This document shows, piece by piece, positions 1-5,527 of a DNA stretch of 5,528 nucleotides (position 1 is its first letter; every line of letters begins with the position of its first letter). The DNA comes from Acidulodesulfobacterium sp021802425 (GTDB lineage Bacteria; SZUA-79; Acidulodesulfobacterales; Acidulodesulfobacteraceae). The notes under the pieces are model-generated. The model saw nothing but the letters and a program-made list of their open reading frames with translations, searched no databases and was not told where the DNA came from. The stretch lies in NCBI GenBank assembly GCA_021802425.1, contig JAJZXJ010000035.1, positions 1 to 5,528 on the forward strand, given 5' to 3'. The position numbers and the translations under genes were made by a program.

Positions 1-4
1 TAAC

Positions 5-99
5 TGGCGGAGAGAGAGGGATTCGAACCCTCGGTACATCTATTAGGATATACATTCGCTTAGCAGGCGAACGCCTTCGACCAGCTCGGCCATCTCTCC
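5..99 (-). tRNA. tRNA-Ser (anticodon GCU)
   Basis: On the minus strand the acceptor stem GGAGAGA (93-99) pairs with TCTCTCC (9-15). A G discriminator at 8 and an encoded CCA (5-7) follow. The T arm GAGGG-TTCGAAT-CCCTC lies at 16-32. The anticodon stem TTCGC/GCGAA closes the loop CTGCTAA with anticodon GCT at 62-64, which reads AGC/AGU serine codons. A long variable arm between the anticodon and T stems makes it a class II tRNA, as expected for serine. It lies downstream of treT on the same strand but has its own promoter at 131-159, so it need not depend on treT read-through. Confidence 0.97.
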
Positions 100-130
100 A
101 TTAATTCTTTATTTAGACAATGTATTTTAT

Positions 131-159
131 AATATAACATTAAAGGAGTTATTATTCAA
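131..159 (-). promoter_or_regulatory. Promoter of tRNA-Ser
   Basis: On the minus strand a -35 box TTGAAT (154-159) is followed after exactly 17 bases by TATATT (131-136). The -10 is preceded by TG one base away, giving an extended -10 TGTTATATT. The predicted start near 124 is about 25 bases before the mature tRNA 5' end. This fills most of the 92-base gap between treT and the tRNA. I see no convincing terminator hairpin for treT in that gap. Confidence 0.6.
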
Positions 160-191
160 GTATAATTAGTCCCGCCAACTTCCTATTTTTA

Positions 192-1421
192 TTATAAAAA
201 TATTGTGTCTTCTTTGAATCCGGTTTTTAGAAAAAGAAGAATATAATCTCTTAAATGGCGGGTGATCAAGAAATTATGTTTTACATGGTTATGTCCGTTT
301 TTACCTAATTGTTTGGCATATTCGGGATTCTGAAGCAGTTGCTTTACATATATCGCTGTTCCCTCTATCGTTCTCGATAAAAGACCTGAGTATTTGTGCG
401 TGATTTGAAGAGGTATCCCGCCCACCGCCGATGCGACTACGGGTTTTGATTTCCAGAGGCTTTCCGATACGGTTAAGCCGAAGCCTTCCTTTATGGATTT
501 TTGCAATATGACGGTTGACGCCCTTTGCAAAGCGTTAATTTCAATATTACTTGTCGGGGGAAGGTTTAAGACATGAATGTCTTTATCGTCTCCCGCTTTT
601 GCGAGGACCTCGTTGAAAACCTCTATCCCTTCAGGGTCGTCCGTCGCCCCCCCGCCTGCCAAAACAAGCTGGCAATCCACATATTTTTTTGCAAGCCTGT
701 AAACATCGATTACTCCAAGCGGGTCTTTCAGCCTGTCAAACCTTGAGATTTGGGTTATTATTTTTTTCTCCGGATCTATTTTAAATCTTTCTAAAACCTC
801 GTTTATTGTTTCTTTCGGTATCTCTTTATTTTTGTCCGATAACGGATCTATCGATGGAGAAATTAATATTTGGGGTATCCTGAGTTTTTTAGCAAAAAGC
901 GGAGATGAAAAAACCGAATAATCGTATTTCTCGATGAATTTTTTTAAAAAATTGAATGTTTTTGTATTTGCCGAACTTAAATCTATGTGGCATCTCCAGA
1001 TAAATTTTTTATCTTTATAGCCGGGTTTCTTCTTAATTTTAATCAGCCCGATTGGTTGAGGGTCATGTATGAAGATGATGTCCCCGTACAAATTCATCTC
1101 TTTTAAATTTTCATCGGTAACATCCATGAAATGTTTAAACTCGCTTTCAGAAATGTTTTCTTCAACTCCATGCAGGGAGTTGTGGATCTTTTTGGTCACC
1201 TCAAAAAATTTCTCTCCGCCTTTTATAAAATCCCATCTTGCATCAACCCCTAATTCCTTTAAAAGCGGGATCATTCTATTGAGAATTTCGGCAACGCCGC
1301 CGCCGACGGCCGTTGAATTTATATTTTGAATAATCTTGCCGTTTAGATGGGATGCTAGTTTCTGAACTTCTTCGATTGTTTCATTGCCGACAATATCGGC
1401 GTAATCGCTTATTGAATTCAT
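192..1421 (-). CDS. treT: Trehalose synthase TreT (GT4 glycosyltransferase)
   Basis: A 409-residue GT-B glycosyltransferase of family GT4. It closely resembles, from memory, the trehalose glycosyltransferring synthase of Pyrococcus and Thermococcus, which makes trehalose from NDP-glucose and glucose in the cytoplasm. Shared blocks include NSTAVGGGVAEIL (35-47), DARW (60-63), HDPQP (119-123), WRCHIDLSS (142-150), SPSIDPLS (188-195) and SRFDRLKDP (226-234). The last supplies the Arg227/Lys232 pair typical of retaining GT-B enzymes. The EX7E signature EGFGLTVSE (312-320) and AVGG (332-335) complete the nucleotide-sugar site. The length is close to that of family members and nothing is missing. 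The ATG at 1419-1421 is the only nearby start, as an in-frame stop lies three codons upstream. No Shine-Dalgarno is visible. It follows the DUF5752-like gene after 45 bases on the same strand, so the two are probably co-transcribed. The product likely serves as a compatible solute or carbon store. A related GT4 sugar specificity is the main alternative. Confidence 0.88.
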   Translation of the reverse strand: MNSISDYADIVGNETIEEVQKLASHLNGKIIQNINSTAVGGGVAEILNRMIPLLKELGVDARWDFIKGGEKFFEVTKKIHNSLHGVEENISESEFKHFMDVTDENLKEMNLYGDIIFIHDPQPIGLIKIKKKPGYKDKKFIWRCHIDLSSANTKTFNFLKKFIEKYDYSVFSSPLFAKKLRIPQILISPSIDPLSDKNKEIPKETINEVLERFKIDPEKKIITQISRFDRLKDPLGVIDVYRLAKKYVDCQLVLAGGGATDDPEGIEVFNEVLAKAGDDKDIHVLNLPPTSNIEINALQRASTVILQKSIKEGFGLTVSESLWKSKPVVASAVGGIPLQITHKYSGLLSRTIEGTAIYVKQLLQNPEYAKQLGKNGHNHVKHNFLITRHLRDYILLFLKTGFKEDTIFL

Positions 1422-1466
1422 TTTAATTTAACTTTTAAACTTACAAAACATTTATAAACATACAAG

Positions 1467-2201
1467 CTATAAATAATTTTCCGTTAACTTGATAATAGAT
1501 TCCTTAAGCCTGTCCATAGTAAGAGTATATGGGTCAAGATTCGATATTTTATAAGCTAAATCGGGAAGTTTAAGTTCATCTTTAATCCAGATGGAAAAAT
1601 CGTTCGTCTTTGGACTTAACCTGAAATGCGCCTCAAAAAAGTGGTAATAAATAGAAAAAATTGTGATATTACTCAGAATATTATGAAATTCGGATAAAGT
1701 ATATGCCTCCTTACCCGTATCCATTGCAAATGTTATTGCTTTCATAAAATTAAATCTTTCATCCATCTCAACCCGTCTGGTTCTCCCGTTTTTAGCAATA
1801 AATGCACCTATTTTTTTTATTATTTCATTTTTATATTCATTAGTTGTACTATAATCAAAAATGTCGATACTTGCTATTTCTTCCCCTAATAAATTTTCGC
1901 CGAGCCTGTTAGTAATCCAGTAGGCAAAGTCATTAGGCGAGGAGGGAATAATATAATGATGCTGCATCAGGTAATGGTGGGTGTGATAGTAAACAATAGA
2001 GTCATCGGCATTTTTTATGCCTTCAAGGAGACCTTTTAAGTTGACGGCATAAATTCCCGTAAGCTCCGGCAGGGTTAATCTTGTGTAAAATTTAAACGGA
2101 TAGTCCGCTCTTATTTCCGTCGGCTTTGTTTTGCTAAAGCCCTCTGAAAGCGAATATGCGGATTCGGGTTTCAAGACCTCGTTATTGCCGTTCAGGCGCA
2201 T
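1467..2201 (-). CDS. DUF5752-like protein with duplicated domain, trehalose operon
   Basis: A 244-residue soluble protein of unknown function with no signal peptide or membrane segment. It contains two copies of one domain. Copy 1 (residues 54-131) has YYH then PNDFAYWI (89-96). Copy 2 (residues 168-239) has YYH (185-187) then TNDFSIWI (199-206). Both then run through an 'I(D/S)xxD' stretch into a Lys/Glu-rich helix ending near EIIKK or ESIIK. A segment FKFYTRLTLPELTG (36-49) precedes copy 1. Copy 1 is very His-rich (His 73, 75, 76, 81, 82). The NDFxxW motif and a neighbouring trehalose synthase match my memory of DUF5752, but I could not check this. It is the first gene of the unit with treT, which suggests an accessory or regulatory role in trehalose metabolism (inference). 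The ATG at 2199-2201 is fixed by an in-frame stop three codons upstream. No proper Shine-Dalgarno is seen; a GAGA lies more than 20 bases away. No strong promoter is evident either. Confidence 0.75.
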   Translation of the reverse strand: MRLNGNNEVLKPESAYSLSEGFSKTKPTEIRADYPFKFYTRLTLPELTGIYAVNLKGLLEGIKNADDSIVYYHTHHYLMQHHYIIPSSPNDFAYWITNRLGENLLGEEIASIDIFDYSTTNEYKNEIIKKIGAFIAKNGRTRRVEMDERFNFMKAITFAMDTGKEAYTLSEFHNILSNITIFSIYYHFFEAHFRLSPKTNDFSIWIKDELKLPDLAYKISNLDPYTLTMDRLKESIIKLTENYL

Positions 2202-2283
2202 TTTATTTTATGTTTATTTTTTCTCTTTTTAGGGTATAATAAAAAACAGAAAAAGATTTAAATTTTAGTCAATTTACAGCATT

Positions 2284-2368
2284 ATATAAATAAAAGCATA
2301 AAATATAAATTATTAATCAATGATAATACCAGAGAGCCTTAATTGTCAATATAAATAAAAGCATAAAA
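2284..2368. repeat. Perfect 20-bp direct repeat, two copies
   Basis: The 20-mer atataaataaaagcataaaa occurs at 2284-2303 and again, without mismatch, at 2349-2368, a period of 65 bp. Both copies lie in the 207-base divergent region between the DUF5752-like gene and the globin-PsiE gene. Similarity ends abruptly on both sides of the 20-mer. The unit is AT-rich but holds the non-homopolymeric core AAAGCATAAAA, so it is more than chance AT richness. It could be a pair of binding sites for a shared regulator, or a remnant of local duplication. The second copy starts directly after a -35-like TTGTCA. Confidence 0.7.
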
Positions 2369-2369
2369 A
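2343..2369 (+). promoter_or_regulatory. Weak candidate promoter of the globin-PsiE gene
   Basis: TTGTCA (2343-2348) matches the -35 consensus at five of six bases. The best -10 within reach is TAAAAA (2364-2369) at a short 15-base spacing, inside the second copy of the 20-bp repeat. Transcription would start near 2376, leaving a leader of about 33 bases that contains the AAGGA and the tandem duplication. The poor -10 and short spacer keep this tentative. Confidence 0.25.
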
Positions 2370-2384
2370 TAAAAAATAAAATTT

Positions 2385-2389
2385 AAGGA
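2385..2389 (+). promoter_or_regulatory. Displaced Shine-Dalgarno (AAGGA) of globin-PsiE gene
   Basis: AAGGA is the only Shine-Dalgarno-like sequence before the ATG at 2409, but 19 bases separate them, well beyond the usual 5-10. Removing one copy of the adjoining 11-bp tandem repeat would restore an 8-base gap, which would be ideal. This both supports the annotated start and explains why the spacing is odd. Confidence 0.6.
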
Positions 2390-2410
2390 CTAAACAGATA
2401 CTAAACAGAT
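2389..2410 (+). repeat. 11-bp tandem duplication across the start codon
   Basis: ACTAAACAGAT is present twice in immediate succession (2389-2399 and 2400-2410). The second copy ends with the first two bases of the ATG at 2409-2411. Because the first copy is followed by A and not G, only the second copy yields a start codon. The repeat is perfect, which suggests a recent slippage event. Confidence 0.9.
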
Positions 2411-3308
2411 GGAAACGCTTGAGAGGATTAAGCTAATATATTCTTTTACCGATGAAGATGCATCGAATTTGCATTACTTAAGCGTTATAATGAAATCGAA
2501 TGCTAACGATTTCATTTCCGGCGTTTATTCATTCATTTCTAATTTTCAAGATTTTAGCAAATTTTTACCTGACGACGAGATAAAAAACAGGCATCAGGAA
2601 AAACTTAAATCATGGTTTGCCGGTCTTTTTTCGGGAACATATAACAATGAATATCTAAGGCGGCTTAAAAGAATCGGAGAGGTCCACGCGGATATAAAAT
2701 TACCTTCGCATTATGTCAGCGCGACGATGAATTATATAAGGAATTATATACACGGTATTATTCTTAAAAATTTTCAAAATCTGGATAAAAACAAAATAGA
2801 CGAGTTAATTGTCTCGGTAAATAAAATTCTTGATATAAACTTAGATATTATTATCAGTTCTTATATCGATGAGGGTAAATTCTACATAGCCGCAACAAAA
2901 TTTGAAACAAAGATTGTCAAGTTCAGTTCAAAATTTTCTTATATACTTGATTTAGCGCTGATAATATCCTTAATAATCGCAACAATTATGGTTTTTTTAT
3001 TATTCGTATTTGAGATTTATGATCTTGCATTTGCCGGCGGCAATTTTGAAACCACGGTTATAGATATATTAGGCGCAATGTTAATTATTTGGGCGATAAG
3101 GGAGCTTTTGGAGGAGGAAGTTAAAAAGCTTCAGGGACATAAGTTTGCTTTAAGCGCTTTTATCGGTCTTGCGATGGCCGCTTTATTGCGGAAGATTTTG
3201 ATTTTTACCTTAGCGCCCCATAAATCAACAGAGGTTGCCATCCTCGGTTTTCTTGTTTTGGTTTTGGGTATTGTGTACTGGCTTATGAATAAAAGCCCTA
3301 AATCCTGA
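2409..3308 (+). CDS. Globin-coupled heme sensor fused to PsiE-like membrane domain
   Basis: A 299-residue two-part protein. Residues about 10-155 form a sensor globin (protoglobin / globin-coupled-sensor family). Helix E carries KLKSWFAGLFSG (65-76), followed by the family hallmark IGEVHADIKLPSHYVSA (89-105), in which His93 should be the proximal heme ligand binding O2, NO or CO. Residues about 176-296 form four hydrophobic helices (roughly 178-204, 217-234, 246-268 and 273-294). Helices 2-4 resemble E. coli PsiE as I recall it: an acidic turn after helix 2 (RELLEEEVKK, 231-240), LLRKI (259-263), then HKS (271-273) leading into the last helix, which ends WLMNKS. There is no cleavable signal peptide, so the globin should face the cytoplasm with the tail anchored in the inner membrane. 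No kinase, cyclase or methyl-accepting domain follows, so the output is unknown. The ATG is backed by an upstream in-frame TAA at 2391. Start spacing is abnormal because of a tandem duplication. It lies 321 bases before hcp on the same strand. Confidence 0.85.
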   Translation: METLERIKLIYSFTDEDASNLHYLSVIMKSNANDFISGVYSFISNFQDFSKFLPDDEIKNRHQEKLKSWFAGLFSGTYNNEYLRRLKRIGEVHADIKLPSHYVSATMNYIRNYIHGIILKNFQNLDKNKIDELIVSVNKILDINLDIIISSYIDEGKFYIAATKFETKIVKFSSKFSYILDLALIISLIIATIMVFLLFVFEIYDLAFAGGNFETTVIDILGAMLIIWAIRELLEEEVKKLQGHKFALSAFIGLAMAALLRKILIFTLAPHKSTEVAILGFLVLVLGIVYWLMNKSPKS

Positions 3309-3406
3309 ATGAATTTGCGCTGACACGATACAGGAAGTCCTAACCTGACCTAATTATCTCTTTTTTAAGAATCGGGTCAAATCCTTTAAATCCAATTCTG
3401 CCGTAT

Positions 3407-3422
3407 CTTCTTAACTAAGAAG
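3407..3422. other. Small inverted repeat (hairpin)
   Basis: CTTCTT (3407-3412) and AAGAAG (3417-3422) form a perfect 6-bp inverted repeat around AACT. Neither strand has a U-tract after it, so it is not a normal intrinsic terminator. It may be a weak RNA structure at the end of the globin-PsiE transcript, or chance. Confidence 0.35.
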
Positions 3423-3466
3423 CCGGTCCTGCATAATAAATCGCAAAAATAAAAAATATACAAAGG

Positions 3467-3482
3467 TGTGATATAAGTCACA
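3467..3482 (+). promoter_or_regulatory. CRP/FNR-type operator upstream of hcp (HcpR-like)
   Basis: TGTGA-TATAAG-TCACA is a perfect palindrome with 5-base arms and a 6-base spacer, the geometry of a CRP/FNR-superfamily dimer site. Its arms match the CRP half-site TGTGA and not the FNR half-site TTGAT. In many anaerobes hcp is controlled by HcpR, a CRP/FNR-family nitrosative-stress regulator, so HcpR is the likely ligand (inference). The centre at 3474.5 lies 41.5 bases before the start predicted from the -10 at 3504-3509, the standard position for a class II activator. The regulator gene is not in this window. Confidence 0.7.
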
Positions 3483-3500
3483 AAACTTTTAATGCATAAA

Positions 3501-3509
3501 TGATAAAAT
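3501..3509 (+). promoter_or_regulatory. Extended -10 of the hcp promoter
   Basis: TGATAAAAT provides a TG one base before TAAAAT (3504-3509), a five-of-six -10. No good -35 is present; the palindrome at 3467-3482 takes its place, as is typical of activator-dependent promoters. The predicted start near 3516 leaves a leader of about 114 bases. Confidence 0.5.
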
Positions 3510-3553
3510 TTAAATAAAAATTAGTTAAAATTATTAGCGGCAAGATTAGGTAG

Positions 3554-3559
3554 TATAAT
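3554..3559 (+). promoter_or_regulatory. Alternative -10 (TATAAT) upstream of hcp
   Basis: A perfect TATAAT, but the hexamer 17 bases upstream, TTATTA (3531-3536), matches the -35 consensus at only three positions. If used, transcription would start near 3566 with the palindrome centred about 91 bases upstream, which a class I activator could still tolerate. It could be a second basal promoter. Confidence 0.3.
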
Positions 3560-3615
3560 GTTAAAAAATAATTATGTTAACTATTTGTATTTAAAATTTA
3601 AATCTTATTTTAATT

Positions 3616-3623
3616 AAAAGGAG
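3616..3623 (+). promoter_or_regulatory. Shine-Dalgarno of hcp
   Basis: AAAAGGAG ends six bases before the ATG at 3630, a near-ideal site that fixes the hcp start. It is the only strong, well-placed ribosome site among the four protein genes of the window. Confidence 0.85.
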
Positions 3624-3629
3624 AATTGA

Positions 3630-5306
3630 ATGTTTTGTTATCAGTGCGAGGAGACTTTAAAAAATACGGCATGCGTAAACAGCGGAATTTGCGGAAAGCC
3701 GGAGGATGTTGCGGGATTGCAGGACCTACTGCTTTACAACCTCAGAGGAATATCTTTTTGGGTATCTGAAAATAAAAAAAATGCTATAACTATAAAAGAT
3801 GCGACGGAAGCGGACCATTTCGTGATGAACGGCCTTTTTACGACTGTAACTAACGTAAACTTTGACATCGAAAGAATGAAAGGCCTAATAGAAACATCGT
3901 TCGAAATAAGAAACAAATATAAAAAGATTTATCTTAACAATCATAACGCACTATTAAATAAAGACCTTACGGGTTTATTTCCCGACAGCGCCGTCTATGA
4001 ATTGAACGAAAAATCGATGGGCGAATATCATAAAAAGTCCCTGTCTGTATCGCTTCCTGCGGCGGGAGATATCCACGGCGAGGACATATTATCTTTAAGA
4101 GAGCTTTTAATGTACGGGCTTAAGGGAGCCGCCGCATACGCGCACCATGCATATATTTTGAATTATGAAGACAGAGCCATTTATGATTTCTTCCATAAAG
4201 GGCTTAATGCTTTAAATAAAACAGGCATATCTCAGGACGAACTGATTGAGCTTATTTTAGAATGCGGGGAAATAGGGATTAAGGTCATGGAATTATTGGA
4301 CAGGGCAAATACCGCCCATTACGGTATTCCAACGCCGACATCGGTAAATACCGGGACGAAAAAAGGCAAGGCTATATTAATAAGCGGGCATGACCTCTAT
4401 TATCTTGAAGAACTCTTAAAGCAGACCGAAAATACGGGAATAAGCGTCTATACGCATGGAGAGATGCTTCCCGCCCATGCTTACCCGGTGTTTAAAAAAT
4501 ATAAGCATCTTGCAGGTAATTACGGAGGAGCATGGTGGAAACAACAGGATGAATTTGACAGGTTCAATGGAAGTATAGTAATGACGACGAACTGCATCCA
4601 GAAACCTAAGGAGAACTATAAAAATCGTTTATTTACCATTGGTTTAGTTGCAATGCCTGAAGTTAAGCATATAAACGGTACCGATTTTACCGAAGCAATC
4701 AAAAAAGCGTCTGAACTTGAAGGGCTTCAAGATAAAGAAGGCAAAAAATTGACAACAGGCTTTGCCCATGACGCATTATTAAATAGCGCGGAAAAAATAC
4801 TCGATTTGATAAACAGGCAAAAGATTAACAGATTTGTGGTTATGGCAGGCTGCGACGGAAGAGAGCCTAAGAGAGAATATTATACGAAAATAGCAAAGAA
4901 GCTGCCGAAAGATTCCGTAATACTAACTGCGGGATGTGCAAAATTTCGTTATAATGACCTGGAACTCGGCGAGATAGAGGGTATTCCTAGGGTTATAGAC
5001 GCGGGACAATGCAACGACTCTTATTCGCTGGCATTAACGGCGATAAAGCTTAAAGAGGCTTTAAATCTGAAAGATATAAACGATCTGCCTATATATTACG
5101 ATATTGCGTGGTATGAGCAAAAAGCCGTATTGGTCCTTTTAAGCCTTCTCAAACTTGGCGTAAAAAATATTAAACTCGGACCGAATCTGCCGGCATTTCT
5201 ATCGGAAAATGTAAAAAATATTCTAATAGACCAATTCAACATTATGCCGATTTCAAAATGTGAAGACGACCTCAGGTTTATCTGCGGCGAAAAAATGAAC
5301 GCATAG
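3630..5306 (+). CDS. hcp: Hydroxylamine reductase / hybrid cluster protein, class I
   Basis: A 558-residue hybrid cluster protein, close to the length of the Desulfovibrio enzyme. The N-terminal Cys3, Cys6, Cys15 and Cys21 (CX2C-X8-CX5C) match the class I pattern, which binds [4Fe-4S], not the enterobacterial [2Fe-2S] type. All hybrid 4Fe-2S-2O cluster ligands are present: His254, Glu278, Cys322, the persulfide Cys408 in AGCDG, Cys436 in AGCAKF, Cys461 in GQCND, then Glu496 and Lys498. Their spacing (24, 44, then 28, 25, 35 and 2) follows the D. vulgaris protein as I recall it, with the 322-408 interval about eight residues shorter. The family reduces hydroxylamine to ammonia in vitro and acts as an NO reductase forming N2O in E. 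coli, in the cytoplasm during anaerobic nitrosative stress. No hcr-like reductase gene follows; a tRNA comes next, so the electron donor is encoded elsewhere. The upstream palindrome suggests inducible, CRP/FNR-type control. Confidence 0.97.
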   Translation: MFCYQCEETLKNTACVNSGICGKPEDVAGLQDLLLYNLRGISFWVSENKKNAITIKDATEADHFVMNGLFTTVTNVNFDIERMKGLIETSFEIRNKYKKIYLNNHNALLNKDLTGLFPDSAVYELNEKSMGEYHKKSLSVSLPAAGDIHGEDILSLRELLMYGLKGAAAYAHHAYILNYEDRAIYDFFHKGLNALNKTGISQDELIELILECGEIGIKVMELLDRANTAHYGIPTPTSVNTGTKKGKAILISGHDLYYLEELLKQTENTGISVYTHGEMLPAHAYPVFKKYKHLAGNYGGAWWKQQDEFDRFNGSIVMTTNCIQKPKENYKNRLFTIGLVAMPEVKHINGTDFTEAIKKASELEGLQDKEGKKLTTGFAHDALLNSAEKILDLINRQKINRFVVMAGCDGREPKREYYTKIAKKLPKDSVILTAGCAKFRYNDLELGEIEGIPRVIDAGQCNDSYSLALTAIKLKEALNLKDINDLPIYYDIAWYEQKAVLVLLSLLKLGVKNIKLGPNLPAFLSENVKNILIDQFNIMPISKCEDDLRFICGEKMNA

Positions 5307-5328
5307 AATTAAAGTACGGACAAATCGG

Positions 5329-5356
5329 TAATATACTATAATAATATATTATTTTC
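5329..5356 (+). terminator. Weak AT-only hairpin after hcp
   Basis: TAATATA (5329-5335) can pair with TATATTA (5345-5351) around a 9-base loop, followed by TTTTC. The position 23 bases after the hcp stop and the short T-run suit a terminator, but a stem of A-U pairs only is unstable. No better candidate lies before the tRNA promoter. Confidence 0.22.
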
Positions 5357-5387
5357 ACGGAACTATGCTGTTATTAAAGAAAAAATA

Positions 5388-5416
5388 TTGCTAATTTTAT
5401 TTATATTTGGTAAAAT
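5388..5416 (+). promoter_or_regulatory. Promoter of tRNA-Pro
   Basis: TTGCTA (5388-5393; four of six) and TAAAAT (5411-5416; five of six) are separated by 17 bases. The -10 is extended by TG (TGGTAAAAT). The predicted start near 5423 lies about 28 bases before the tRNA, a layout almost identical to that of the tRNA-Ser promoter at the other end of the window. Confidence 0.6.
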
Positions 5417-5450
5417 CGCTAAATATTTACTGCAATATTTAATTTCTTTT

Positions 5451-5527
<77 letters not shown>

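Larger units (their letters stand above)
3309..3629 (+). other. Non-coding region between globin-PsiE gene and hcp
   Basis: This 321-base stretch has no plausible gene. The first part (3309-3445) is less AT-rich than the rest and contains a small hairpin (3407-3422) but no standard terminator. A T-run at 3361-3366 lacks a stable stem in front of it. The second part (3446-3629) is very AT-rich and holds the regulatory region of hcp: a CRP/FNR-type palindrome, an extended -10, a second TATAAT further down and the Shine-Dalgarno. Confidence 0.7.

Noticed and set aside
1069..1329. 86-codon plus-strand open frame inside treT
   Set aside because: It lies entirely antisense to the well-supported treT gene, has no ribosome site and shows no recognisable protein features.
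2235..2240. Perfect TATAAT on the plus strand near the DUF5752-like start
   Set aside because: There is no acceptable -35 at 16-18 bases upstream, and it lies about 170 bases before the globin gene in AT-rich DNA where such hexamers arise by chance.
2236..2272. TTGACT (2267-2272) and TATTAT (2236-2241) on the minus strand as a promoter for the DUF5752-like gene
   Set aside because: The spacer is 25 bases, too long for a normal sigma-70 promoter, and other -35 choices are poor. The true promoter was not identified.
2316..2324. ATCA-A-TGAT palindrome in the divergent region
   Set aside because: The arms are only four bases and the flanks do not pair; too short to call an operator or an FNR site.
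3331..3366. CAGG...CCTG followed by a T-run as a terminator of the globin-PsiE gene
   Set aside because: The stem is only four pairs with a 9-base loop, and the T-run begins 13 bases after it, so it does not form an intrinsic terminator.
3343..3414. 24-codon stop-free run on the minus strand as a gene remnant
   Set aside because: It has no start codon or ribosome site, is bounded by stops on both sides, and I could not match it to any family; its length is within chance expectation.
3734..3916. 60-codon minus-strand open frame inside hcp
   Set aside because: It is antisense to the conserved N-terminal part of hcp, has no ribosome site or family resemblance, and is best read as a shadow frame.
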